DNA of 10,556 nt from NCBI GenBank assembly GCA_029881635.1, contig JAOUMG010000025.1:1-10556 (forward strand). The letters run 5' to 3'. The position numbers and the translations under genes were made by a program. Under the pieces are notes generated by a model. It was not told the DNA's origin. It made no database searches and saw only the letters and a program-made list of their open reading frames with translations. This document shows, one piece after another, positions 1 through 6,924 of this stretch. This DNA is from Paracoccaceae bacterium (GTDB lineage: Bacteria > Pseudomonadota > Alphaproteobacteria > Rhodobacterales > Rhodobacteraceae). The first letter of the stretch is position 1. The number at the start of each line of letters is the position of its first letter.

Positions 1-595
1 CGTTGCCAAGGAACCGATGGTAACCGTAGATGAACTGGTGGCACTGGCCAAGCACCCGAAATTCGTCGGCATTGGCGAAAGCGGTCTCGATTACTACTAC
101 ACGTCAGAGTCAAAATCGGTCCAGCAGGAAAGCCTTTTGATCCATATTCAGGCAGCCCGGGTAACCGGCCTGCCTCTGATCATCCATGCAAGGTCGGCAG
201 ACGAAGATATGGCCCGCATCCTGACAGACGAATATCGCAATGGCGCCTACACTTGTGTCATGCACTGCTTTTCGTCCTCTGCGGAATTGGCGCGCGCCGC
301 TTTGGATCTGGGGTTTTACCTTTCCATCTCTGGTATCGCTGCCTTTCCCAAAAGCCAGGAACTGCGCGATATTTTCAAATCCGCCCCGCTGGACCGGGTA
401 CTGGTTGAAACCGATGCGCCCTATCTGGCGCCGCCCCCGCACCGCGGGCGTCGCAATGAACCGGCCTACACCGCCCACACCGCGCGCGTTGGCGCCGAGG
501 TTTTTGGACTGACCTACCCGGAATTTGCCGCTGCGACCGAGACTAATTTTGATCGGCTGTTCACAAAGGCTGCCTTGGCCGGAAAGGGAACCTGA
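1..595 (+). CDS. TatD family metal-dependent hydrolase (3' part, start outside window)
   Basis: This is a TatD-family metal-dependent DNase/hydrolase of the amidohydrolase superfamily, a cytoplasmic enzyme thought to act on DNA ends. The reading frame is already open at base 2 and runs to the TGA at 593-595. The N-terminal strand with the Asp-x-His-x-His metal site is missing, so the ATG at 17 is internal. Visible motifs, in order, are GIGESGLDYYY (metal-binding Glu), LIIHAR (His), VMHCFSS (His) and VETDAPYLAPPPHRGRRNEP (metal-binding Asp plus the loop typical of the family). About 197 residues are present, against roughly 260 in a full family member. The next gene begins one base after its stop, so the two are probably co-transcribed. 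In alphaproteobacteria this gene commonly follows metG, which would lie just outside the window. Confidence 0.95.
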   Translation, partial: VAKEPMVTVDELVALAKHPKFVGIGESGLDYYYTSESKSVQQESLLIHIQAARVTGLPLIIHARSADEDMARILTDEYRNGAYTCVMHCFSSSAELARAALDLGFYLSISGIAAFPKSQELRDIFKSAPLDRVLVETDAPYLAPPPHRGRRNEPAYTAHTARVGAEVFGLTYPEFAAATETNFDRLFTKAALAGKGT

Positions 596-596
596 C

Positions 597-1397
597 ATGG
601 CCAGGATGCGCTTTACGATATTGGGCAGTGGATCGTCCGGCGGGGTACCCCGAATTGGGGGGCTTTGGGGCGACTGCGATCCCGACAACCCGAAAAACCG
701 CCGCACCCGTTGTTCGATGCTGGTGGAACGGCTCGAAGGTGATGCGGTCACCCGTGTTCTGATCGACACTTCGCCCGATATGCGCGAACAGCTTTTGCGG
801 ACCGGTATCGGGGAAATAGATGCGGTGGTTTACACGCACTCCCATGCCGATCACGTCAACGGTCTTGATGACCTCAGGCAGATCGTGATTCAAACGCGGC
901 GTCGGGTACCTGTCTGGGCGGACGGACCGACGCAGGATTCGTTGCTGGCACGGTTTAGCTATGCCTTCATCCAGGCTGAAGGAACCTCCTATCCGGCGAT
1001 CTGCGAACTCCACACCATCCGCGGGCCTGTCGTGATCGAAGGCAAGGGTGGAAAAGTGGAACTGATCCCCTTCGAGGTGAACCACGGCGATATCGATGCA
1101 CTGGGCTTCCGCATCGGCGGTCTGGCCTATGTGCCCGATGTTCTGTCGATCCCGGAACCGGTTTGGGGGGATCAACTTGTCGGGCTTGATTGCTGGATCG
1201 TCGATGCGCTGCGCCGTAAGCCCCATCCGACGCATGCACATCTGGCGCTGACCCTCAAATGGATCGAACGCGCGGCCCCAAGAATGGCAGTTCTGACCAA
1301 CATGCATAACGACCTAGACCATGCGGCTGTCGAGGCGGAAACCCCGGCCCATGTTCACGCGGCCTATGACGGGATGGTTCTGGAATACGAGGTCTGA
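597..1397 (+). CDS. MBL-fold metallo-hydrolase, PhnP-like
   Basis: This is a 266-residue metallo-beta-lactamase-fold hydrolase resembling PhnP (cyclic phosphate phosphodiesterase) and related lipoate-pathway neighbours. It is probably a cytoplasmic phosphodiesterase, but its substrate is not readable here. The start is the ATG at 597, one base after the tatD stop, with GGAAAGGGA just upstream as ribosome binding site. The frame is open further upstream to 525, but that stretch lies inside tatD. The N-terminus has the glycine-rich ILGSGSSGGVPRIGG strand. The metal site HSHADH is H81, H83, D85 and H86. Further likely ligands are H163 (VNHGD), D181 (YVPDV) and H237 (TNMHNDLDH). The position-181 motif reads VPD where many relatives have a T-D pair, but the Asp is kept. 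The length is normal for the family (PhnP is about 250). It is part of the conserved tatD-MBL pair of alphaproteobacteria. Confidence 0.93.
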   Translation: MARMRFTILGSGSSGGVPRIGGLWGDCDPDNPKNRRTRCSMLVERLEGDAVTRVLIDTSPDMREQLLRTGIGEIDAVVYTHSHADHVNGLDDLRQIVIQTRRRVPVWADGPTQDSLLARFSYAFIQAEGTSYPAICELHTIRGPVVIEGKGGKVELIPFEVNHGDIDALGFRIGGLAYVPDVLSIPEPVWGDQLVGLDCWIVDALRRKPHPTHAHLALTLKWIERAAPRMAVLTNMHNDLDHAAVEAETPAHVHAAYDGMVLEYEV

Positions 1398-1401
1398 CGC
1401 G

Positions 1402-2331
1402 GTGCAGGCCCTTCTTGAAGTCACACTGCCGGTCTTTCTGGTCATTGGGTTTGGCTACATGGCTGTCAGGCTCAACCTCTTCAGCGATGCCGGTGTCGAT
1501 GGTTTGATGAAGTTCACCCAGAACTTCGCCATCCCATGCCTGCTCTTTCGCGCCATTTCGACATTGGACCTGGGGCAGGTATTCGAATGGCCATTGCTGA
1601 TTTCATTCTACACAGGCGCGACCGTCGGATTTGCGGCGGGCATCTTCGGGGCACGGGTGTTCTTTAACCGACCGTGGCCCGATAGCGTGGCGATTGGGTT
1701 TTGCTGCCTGTTCTCCAACTCGGTCCTGTTGGGGCTGGCGATAACGGAGCGCGCCTACGGCACCTCTGCGTTGGCAGCAAACTATGCCATTGTCGCACTT
1801 CATTCACCGTTTTGCTATGCGCTTGGCATCACGGTGATGGAAGTTGTGCGCAATCGCGATGGCGGATTGACCCAGACCGCGCGTGCCGTTTCCAGTGCGA
1901 TGTTTCGTAATGCGCTGGTCATCGGTATTGCACTTGGATTTGCCGTCAACCTGTCAGGAATGGCGCCGCCACAGGTCTTTTCCGATGCCATCGATATGAT
2001 GGTAAGGGCGGCGTTGCCCGCTGCGCTCTTTGGTCTCGGCGGGGTGCTGGTGCGTTACCGGCCAGAGGGCGATCTGCCTACGGTACTTTATGTATGTGCC
2101 GTGGCGCTGATCCTGCATCCAGTTGTGACATGGAGCCTTGGCACCGCCTTGAACCTCGGGCAGGCACCTTTCCGTTCGGCCGTTTTGACGGCCGCCATGG
2201 CGCCTGGGATCAACACCTATATTTTTGCCAATATGTACGGCGTCGCCCGCCGGGTAGCCGCATCGGCGGTGCTGATCGCAACAGCGCTGTCAATCATCAC
2301 GGTGTCGGTCTGGCTGTCAATCCTCGGGTGA
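1402..2331 (+). CDS. AEC family transporter (auxin efflux carrier/malonate transporter type)
   Basis: This is a 309-residue integral membrane carrier of the AEC family, whose bacterial members include permeases for malonate and other small organic anions; the substrate here is unknown. I chose the GTG at 1402. A GAGG ribosome binding site lies at 1389-1392, the length matches the family (about 310), and the first membrane helix (LLEVTLPVFLVIGFGYMAV) is complete only from this start. The next in-frame ATG (1459) would cut that helix. The frame is also open upstream to 1321, but inside the MBL gene. About ten hydrophobic segments are visible. The C-terminal half carries the family-typical APGINTYIFANMYG stretch followed by a helix with RRVAASAVLIATALS. 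The gene starts 4 bases after the MBL stop, so it is likely read on the same transcript. It ends 27 bases before the convergent ABC permease gene, and no clear terminator hairpin lies between them. Confidence 0.88.
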   Translation: MQALLEVTLPVFLVIGFGYMAVRLNLFSDAGVDGLMKFTQNFAIPCLLFRAISTLDLGQVFEWPLLISFYTGATVGFAAGIFGARVFFNRPWPDSVAIGFCCLFSNSVLLGLAITERAYGTSALAANYAIVALHSPFCYALGITVMEVVRNRDGGLTQTARAVSSAMFRNALVIGIALGFAVNLSGMAPPQVFSDAIDMMVRAALPAALFGLGGVLVRYRPEGDLPTVLYVCAVALILHPVVTWSLGTALNLGQAPFRSAVLTAAMAPGINTYIFANMYGVARRVAASAVLIATALSIITVSVWLSILG

Positions 2332-2358
2332 TAGACCGCCAGTCCCGTCCAGGCCCTG

Positions 2359-3246
2359 TCAGCTCGGGCTCATACCGCGCAAGCGTTCGGAACGGCGGCG
2401 CAGCAATTCAACCGTCGTCAGCAGGGCGATTGAGAATGCCACAAGCACCGTCGCGGCTGCCAGAATTGTCGGGCTGATCTGTTCGCGCAGTCCGGTGAAC
2501 ATCTGCCAAGGCAATGTCTTTTGCCCGGATGAGCCAACGAAGAGCACCACAACAACCTCATCGAACGAGGTGATAAAGGCAAAGAGCGCGCCCGAGATGA
2601 CGCCTGGCAGGATCAAAGGCATCTGAACCCTGAAGAACGTCGTGACCGGGTCAGCCCCCATATTGGCCGCAGCGCGGGTCAACGAACGGTCGAAACCCAC
2701 CAGCGTCGCTGTCACCGTGATGATGACAAAGGGAATACCCAACACCGCATGGGCAAGGATAACCTTGATATAACCCACGAGGTTCTTCGACATGCCCAGA
2801 TTTGCCTCCATCCAGTTGCCCAGTGGCGAATAGAAGAAGAACATGCCGGTCGCCGAGATAATCAGCGGAACAATCATCGGTGAAATCAGGATCGCCATGA
2901 TGGCGCGGCGGAATGGCACATGGCTTTGCGACAATCCGATGGCGGCCAACGTTCCCAAGGATACCGACAATATCGTCGCAATCGGTGCGATGATCAGCGA
3001 ATTCTTCATCGGACGGGTCCAATCCGAATTTCCGAAGAAATCGCGATAGTGTTTCAGCGAGAAGCCCTCTGGATCAAGTGCCAGCATCTTGGGCGTGTAG
3101 GTAAAGAAATCCTCAGCGTTAAAGCTGAGCGGCACGATGATCACGATGGGCGCGATCAGGAAAAAGAAAATCAGCCCGCAAATCACCCGGAAAGAATAGT
3201 ACCAGGCGCGTTGACCGGTTGAGGCATAGGGAGGAAGTCCGCTCAT
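2359..3246 (-). CDS. ABC transporter permease, PotC-type
   Basis: This is a 295-residue inner-membrane permease, the second transmembrane subunit of a Pot-type (spermidine/putrescine class) ABC importer. Six hydrophobic segments are visible at about residues 20-42, 82-105, 115-140, 158-183, 213-235 and 258-282. The cytoplasmic coupling (EAA) loop is RAAANMGADPVTTFFRVQMP followed by LILPG, about residues 191-215. It should dock on the ATPase encoded at the head of the operon. Family hallmarks include FFTYTPKML after helix 1, and the SFDEVVVVLFV segment at 227-237. The length is slightly above PotC (about 264) because of a longer N-terminus and C-terminal tail. It begins 5 bases after the stop of the other permease and is the last gene of the operon. 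Its ribosome binding site is weak (GAGA within AAGAGATATG), which suggests translation is coupled to the gene before it. No T-tract terminator is seen after it. Confidence 0.93.
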   Translation of the reverse strand: MSGLPPYASTGQRAWYYSFRVICGLIFFFLIAPIVIIVPLSFNAEDFFTYTPKMLALDPEGFSLKHYRDFFGNSDWTRPMKNSLIIAPIATILSVSLGTLAAIGLSQSHVPFRRAIMAILISPMIVPLIISATGMFFFYSPLGNWMEANLGMSKNLVGYIKVILAHAVLGIPFVIITVTATLVGFDRSLTRAAANMGADPVTTFFRVQMPLILPGVISGALFAFITSFDEVVVVLFVGSSGQKTLPWQMFTGLREQISPTILAAATVLVAFSIALLTTVELLRRRSERLRGMSPS

Positions 3247-3251
3247 ATCTC

Positions 3252-4523
3252 TTATCCCAACTTCACGTTATCGATGCCGACAATCTTGTCGTAGGCCCAG
3301 TAGAGCAACATAACCGCCGCCAGCAGGATCGTACCCAATGCAGCCGCCAGTCCCCAATTCAACGAGGACGAGATGTGGTAAGCAATCCGGTTGGAGATGA
3401 AGACCCCCTTGGTGCCGCCGACCAGTTCAGGCGTGATGTAGAACCCGATGGAAAGAATGAAGACAAGGATCGCGCCCGCGCCGATACCGGGCACCGATTG
3501 CGGGAAGTAAACCCGCCAGAAGGCTGTCCAGTCGGTCGCCCCCAGCGACTTTGCCGCCCGAAGGTAACTTGGCGGGATCGTCTTCATCACCGAATAGAGC
3601 GGCAGGATCATGAAGGGCAGAAGAATGTGTGTCATGGCCGTGATCGTACCGAACTGATTGTTGATCAGCTGTAATCGACTTTCATCGGCAACGAAGCCGA
3701 TGGCGACAAGCACATCATTGATGACACCCTGCTCTTGCAGCAAAACCTTCCAGGCTGACGTCCGCACCAGCAGCGAGGTCCAGAAAGGCAGCAACACGAG
3801 AATCATTAACAAGTTAGCCGATTTGTTGGGCAGGTTGGCCAATAGCCAGGCGACCGGATAGCCAAGCAGAAGGCACGCGCCTGTAATGACCAGTGCCATC
3901 CACAGCGTACGAATAAACAGTGTTATATAGATCCGCTGGTTATCATCCCGGGCACGGATGCCGTCGGGGCCTTTTTCAAGGTCGACGGAATTCAGGAAAT
4001 ACCCGCTGGTCAATGTTGGCGAATAGCTCTTCAGCGTGCGCCAGGTCGCAAAGTCGCCCCAGCCCTTGTTTTCTTCGATAAACTTTTCCTTGAATGGGCC
4101 ATCCGTCGCCAGATCCCATTTCGTGACGTCCCTGCCGATCTGGCGGAACATCGACGACATACCGGTATTTTCGTAGTTCAGCCTTGTGCCCAGCTTGGTA
4201 TGTAATTTTTCCTTGACGGCGACCTGAAGGTCGGCGGCCAGAGCGGCGTAAACCGGCTCTTCCGGAAGTTCACGCAATCCGGGGTCCCAGTCGGCAAGGG
4301 CTGCGACCGTCAGGGGCAGCGTATCTTGAACGATTTTGTTCTCGACAGAACGGAACAGCATATCGCCGATGGGCGCGATAAACGTCACCAGCACAAAGAT
4401 CAGCAAAGGCGCAATCAGCGCCAAGGCCCGCATCTTCTGGCGCCGCAGCGCACGATTAAGGCTGGTTTTCAGCGGTGTTCCGTCGGCGGCCAGTACTGGT
4501 CCGGCTTGTGTCGTGTCGCTCAT
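3252..4523 (-). CDS. ABC transporter permease, PotB-type, with large periplasmic domain
   Basis: This is a 423-residue inner-membrane permease pairing with the downstream PotC-type subunit. Helix 1 is at about 33-55 (ALIAPLLIFVLVTFIAPIGD). A hydrophilic stretch of about 140 residues (57-198) follows before helix 2 (about 200-228). By the usual topology this stretch lies in the periplasm and contains no cysteine. The remaining helices lie at about 236-256, 292-315, 345-365 and 390-411. The coupling EAA loop is LRAAKSLGATDWTAFWRVYF then PQSVPG (321-346). Classic PotB is about 285 residues, and the extra length is almost all the periplasmic insert plus a 30-residue cytoplasmic N-terminus. The ATG at 4523 has a purine-rich ribosome site (GGGGGAAGA) a few bases upstream. 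The gene follows the binding-protein gene after 90 bases that contain a strong hairpin. Such long-loop PotB homologues occur in alphaproteobacteria; the role of the insert is inferred, not known. Confidence 0.92.
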   Translation of the reverse strand: MSDTTQAGPVLAADGTPLKTSLNRALRRQKMRALALIAPLLIFVLVTFIAPIGDMLFRSVENKIVQDTLPLTVAALADWDPGLRELPEEPVYAALAADLQVAVKEKLHTKLGTRLNYENTGMSSMFRQIGRDVTKWDLATDGPFKEKFIEENKGWGDFATWRTLKSYSPTLTSGYFLNSVDLEKGPDGIRARDDNQRIYITLFIRTLWMALVITGACLLLGYPVAWLLANLPNKSANLLMILVLLPFWTSLLVRTSAWKVLLQEQGVINDVLVAIGFVADESRLQLINNQFGTITAMTHILLPFMILPLYSVMKTIPPSYLRAAKSLGATDWTAFWRVYFPQSVPGIGAGAILVFILSIGFYITPELVGGTKGVFISNRIAYHISSSLNWGLAAALGTILLAAVMLLYWAYDKIVGIDNVKLG

Positions 4524-4574
4524 TCTTCCCCCGTTCCGGGTTGTTGGCAGGCAAAGTCACAAACAAATATGGGT

Positions 4575-4598
4575 GGAAGGGGCCGCGAAGCCCCTTCC
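4575..4598 (-). terminator. Strong stem-loop between binding-protein and permease genes
   Basis: There is a perfect 9-bp stem, GGAAGGGGC (4575-4583) with GCCCCTTCC (4590-4598), and a 6-base loop. It begins 15 bases after the binding-protein stop. On the transcript the stem is followed by ACCCATATTTGTTTG, so the U-tract is broken and delayed. This fits a partial terminator or an RNA-stabilising hairpin that keeps binding-protein mRNA more abundant than permease mRNA. Such intercistronic hairpins are well known in binding-protein-dependent transport operons. The structure is seen; the role is inferred. Confidence 0.7.
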
Positions 4599-4613
4599 GG
4601 GTTCAATCAGAGA

Positions 4614-5714
4614 TTACTGAGCGAGCCATGCCTGGAATTTGGCATCGATATCGTCACGGTAATCGGCCCAGAACTCGTAGTTATAAAGGAACGTGTTCTT
4701 GGCGTTGTTCGGATCGGTCGGCATGTGTGGTCCCATGTCGATGCCGAGGGTCGCATGCTTGCCGACGAGCGGAGCAGACGACTTGCGGGCCGGACCGTAA
4801 GAGATGTATTTCGCCTGATCAGCAAGACGCTGGGTATCAGTCGCGAAATAGACATAGTCCAGTGCACGTGCCTGACGCTCGGGGCTGAGGCCCGCCGGGA
4901 TGATCCAGCCGTCAAGGTCGAACACCTGCGCGTCCCACATGATCGCGACCGGCTGCTTCTGCTCTTCGATAACCGAGAAGAGACGGCCGTTATAGGTCGA
5001 GCCCATGAAGATTTCGCCATCGGCCAGAAGCTGCGGCGTGTCGGCACCGGCCGACCACCAGATCACCTGATCCTTGATGGTGTCGAGCTTGGCCAGAGCC
5101 TGCTGCTGGCCTTCTTCGGTCGCCAGAACGTCATAGACATCCGCCTTGGCTACGCCGTCACAGAGCAGTGCCCATTCGACGTTGTTGATCGGGCGCTTTT
5201 CCAGTGCGCGCTTGCCCGGGTAGGTGGCCAGGTCAAAGACGTCGCAGATATCATCCGGCGGGTTGACCCCGGCAGGCACCATGTCGGTGCGGTAGCCGAA
5301 AGTGGTCGAATAAACGATCTGCGGAATGTAGCAAGAGTTCACGCGAAGTTCGCCGAAGTCTTCGTCAGCCGAAGTCCCATCAGGCGCCGGGGCGAGCTGG
5401 GTCGCGCCGTCGATTTCAAGAGCAAGGCCTTCGTCGCACAGGCGCAACGCGTCAGCGGCAACCACGTCGACCACATCCCAGGTGATGTTCCCGGCTTCGT
5501 TCATCGCACGAAGTTTGGCCACAGCTTCAGCCGAGCTTTCATCGTTGATGATGTTCACGCCGGGGTTGGCGGCCATGTAGGGGTCGTGATACGCCGCCTG
5601 CTGCGATGCAGAGTAGGCGCCACCCCAAGACACGATGGTCATGTCTTCGGCAGAAACAGCGCCGGCCGAGATGGCGAAAGCGCTGGTGGCAACAAGTAGT
5701 TTCGTCAGTTTCAT
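4614..5714 (-). CDS. Periplasmic solute-binding protein, PotD/PotF-like fold
   Basis: This is a 366-residue periplasmic binding protein that captures the substrate for the adjacent importer. It has a Sec signal peptide (MKLTK, then a hydrophobic stretch ending AGAVSA), with probable cleavage after A22. The mature protein begins EDMTIVSWGGAYSASQ. It resembles bacterial extracellular binding proteins grouped with spermidine/putrescine binders: EAVAKLRAM, TWDVVDV, IPQIVYSTTFGYRTDMVP, GKRALEKRPINNVEWAL and LDGWIIPAG are typical landmarks. The signature Trp-x-x-Tyr of PotD and PotF near the N-terminus is replaced by W30-GGA-Y34, so a polyamine substrate should not be assumed. Four cysteines (93, 128, 157, 185) could form one or two disulfides in the periplasm. 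The ribosome site GGGAG (5721-5725) sits in the loop of a small hairpin. The gene is third from last in the operon, between the ATPase and the two permeases. Confidence 0.93.
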   Translation of the reverse strand: MKLTKLLVATSAFAISAGAVSAEDMTIVSWGGAYSASQQAAYHDPYMAANPGVNIINDESSAEAVAKLRAMNEAGNITWDVVDVVAADALRLCDEGLALEIDGATQLAPAPDGTSADEDFGELRVNSCYIPQIVYSTTFGYRTDMVPAGVNPPDDICDVFDLATYPGKRALEKRPINNVEWALLCDGVAKADVYDVLATEEGQQQALAKLDTIKDQVIWWSAGADTPQLLADGEIFMGSTYNGRLFSVIEEQKQPVAIMWDAQVFDLDGWIIPAGLSPERQARALDYVYFATDTQRLADQAKYISYGPARKSSAPLVGKHATLGIDMGPHMPTDPNNAKNTFLYNYEFWADYRDDIDAKFQAWLAQ

Positions 5715-5733
5715 AGCTTACTCCCTATAAGCT
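5715..5733 (-). promoter_or_regulatory. Ribosome binding site in a hairpin loop before the binding-protein gene
   Basis: On the minus strand AGCTTA (5733-5728) and TAAGCT (5720-5715) form a perfect 6-bp stem around the loop TAGGGAG, and the ATG (5714-5712) follows directly. The Shine-Dalgarno GGGAG is thus in the loop, 6 bases from the start. This decides the start codon. It may also present or mask the site, but the stem is A/U-rich and weak. Confidence 0.55.
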
Positions 5734-5747
5734 CCCGTTTTTGTCGC

Positions 5748-5779
5748 TGGACCTTTGCCCCGGGATTGGCCCAGGTCCA
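5748..5779. repeat. Inverted repeat between ATPase and binding-protein genes
   Basis: TGGACCT (5748-5754) and AGGTCCA (5773-5779) are perfect inverted copies around an 18-base GC-rich loop, in the 103-base gap between the ATPase and binding-protein genes. On the transcript it is followed by AGCGACAAAAACG, not a U-tract, so it is not a Rho-independent terminator. It may be an mRNA processing or stability element, or chance. Confidence 0.35.
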
Positions 5780-5817
5780 ATGGTTCCCCCTGCGAATTAC
5801 AGCAGAGGTATTCAAGT

Positions 5818-6924
5818 TTAGGCGTCGAGTGCCCGGCAATCCGTGGGCAACCAGCCGATGTCCAGCATCGTACCCGGCTGCAGCCGTTTTTGATCCGGCG
5901 CATTACGGGTCTTGACGATGAATTCATCATTCCCGGCAACGCGCAGGCGGGTGCGGAAAATGTCACCCATATAGATGAATTCCAGAACTTCAGCCTTGAG
6001 CGTGTGAGCCCCCGGCTGCAACCGTTCCTTGTTGAATTCAACCCGTTCCGGGCGAATGGATACCCGCGTACGCTCACCGGGTTTGGAAACGTTGATCGGC
6101 TTGCAGTCAATCAGTCCACCGCCATCCAGTTTCACGACCGCAATACCATTATTGATGGATTCGATCGTCCCCATCATCGTGTTGTTTTCGCCGATGAATT
6201 GGGCAACAAAACTGTTTTCGGGCTCTTCATAAAGCTTGTCAGGCGGTGCCAATTGCTGGATCCGGCCATCATCGAACACGGCGACGCGGTCCGACATAGT
6301 CAAGGCTTCGGTCTGGTCATGGGTCACATAAACGACAGTAATGCCCAGATTGTCGGAAATATGCTTGATCTCGAACTGCATCTTTTCGCGCAACTGCTTG
6401 TCGAGCGCGCCCAGAGGTTCGTCCATCAGCACCAGTTCCGGCTCGAACACGAGTGCCCTTGCCAGTGCGACACGCTGCTGCTGACCACCCGAAAGCTGCG
6501 CAGGACGGCGGCCGCCAAAAGCACCCATCTCAACCATATCGAGGGCGCGCTTGACCTTGGCTTCACGCTCATCCTTGCCCATTTTCCGTACTTCCAGCGG
6601 GAAAGACAGGTTTTCGGCAATGGTCATATGCGGAAACAGGGCGTAGTTCTGAAACACCATGCCGATGCCGCGTTTGTGCGGCGGGATGTTGTTGATCGGC
6701 CTGCCACCCAGACGGATATCGCCATTTGTCGCGGTTTCAAATCCCGCAAGCATCATCAGGCAAGTGGTTTTGCCGGAGCCTGAGGGCCCTAGCATTGTCA
6801 AAAATTCACCTTGACCGATTGCCAGGTTCAGATCTTTGACGACCAGAGTCTCGCCATCATAGCTTTTCTGGACACGTTCGAATTCGACAAAGGCAGCGTC
6901 ACCGCTGTGTGTGGCGTTGGACAA
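5818..6924 (-). CDS. ABC transporter ATP-binding protein, PotA-type
   Basis: This is a 368-residue cytoplasmic ATPase that powers the Pot-type importer. Visible motifs are Walker A GPSGSGKT (46-53), Q-loop Gln92 (VFQNYALFPHM), signature LSGGQQQR (144-151), Walker B LVLMDEP (164-170, with catalytic Glu169), D-loop GALD and switch His202 (VTHDQTEAL). A C-terminal TOBE domain follows at about 285-360 (VSIRPERVEF, then the segment ending IGWLP). All catalytic residues are intact and the length matches PotA (about 378). The start is inferred as TTG at 6922-6924, because GGGGAG (6931-6936) lies 6 bases upstream and no in-frame ATG exists before residue 44, which is already in Walker A. An ATG at 6935-6937 is in another frame. 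It is the first gene of the importer operon; the binding-protein gene starts 103 bases after its stop. Confidence 0.95.
   Translation of the reverse strand: MSNATHSGDAAFVEFERVQKSYDGETLVVKDLNLAIGQGEFLTMLGPSGSGKTTCLMMLAGFETATNGDIRLGGRPINNIPPHKRGIGMVFQNYALFPHMTIAENLSFPLEVRKMGKDEREAKVKRALDMVEMGAFGGRRPAQLSGGQQQRVALARALVFEPELVLMDEPLGALDKQLREKMQFEIKHISDNLGITVVYVTHDQTEALTMSDRVAVFDDGRIQQLAPPDKLYEEPENSFVAQFIGENNTMMGTIESINNGIAVVKLDGGGLIDCKPINVSKPGERTRVSIRPERVEFNKERLQPGAHTLKAEVLEFIYMGDIFRTRLRVAGNDEFIVKTRNAPDQKRLQPGTMLDIGWLPTDCRALDA

Noticed and set aside
110..769. A 219-codon minus-strand frame across the tatD/MBL junction.
   Set aside because: It lies antisense to two clearly recognised genes and has no recognisable motif.
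2332..2358. Bidirectional terminator between the convergent AEC and permease genes.
   Set aside because: The gap is only 27 bases, and I found no stem with an adjoining T-tract on either strand.
4326..5699. A 457-codon open frame on the plus strand, opposite the binding-protein gene.
   Set aside because: Its protein is Arg/His/Val-rich with no recognisable domain, and it is antisense to a gene with a signal peptide, family motifs and a good ribosome site. It is a shadow of biased codon use.
5748..5779. Inverted repeat as a Rho-independent terminator after the ATPase gene.
   Set aside because: The sequence after the stem on the transcript is A-rich, not U-rich, and the loop is 18 bases; the operon evidently continues into the binding-protein gene.
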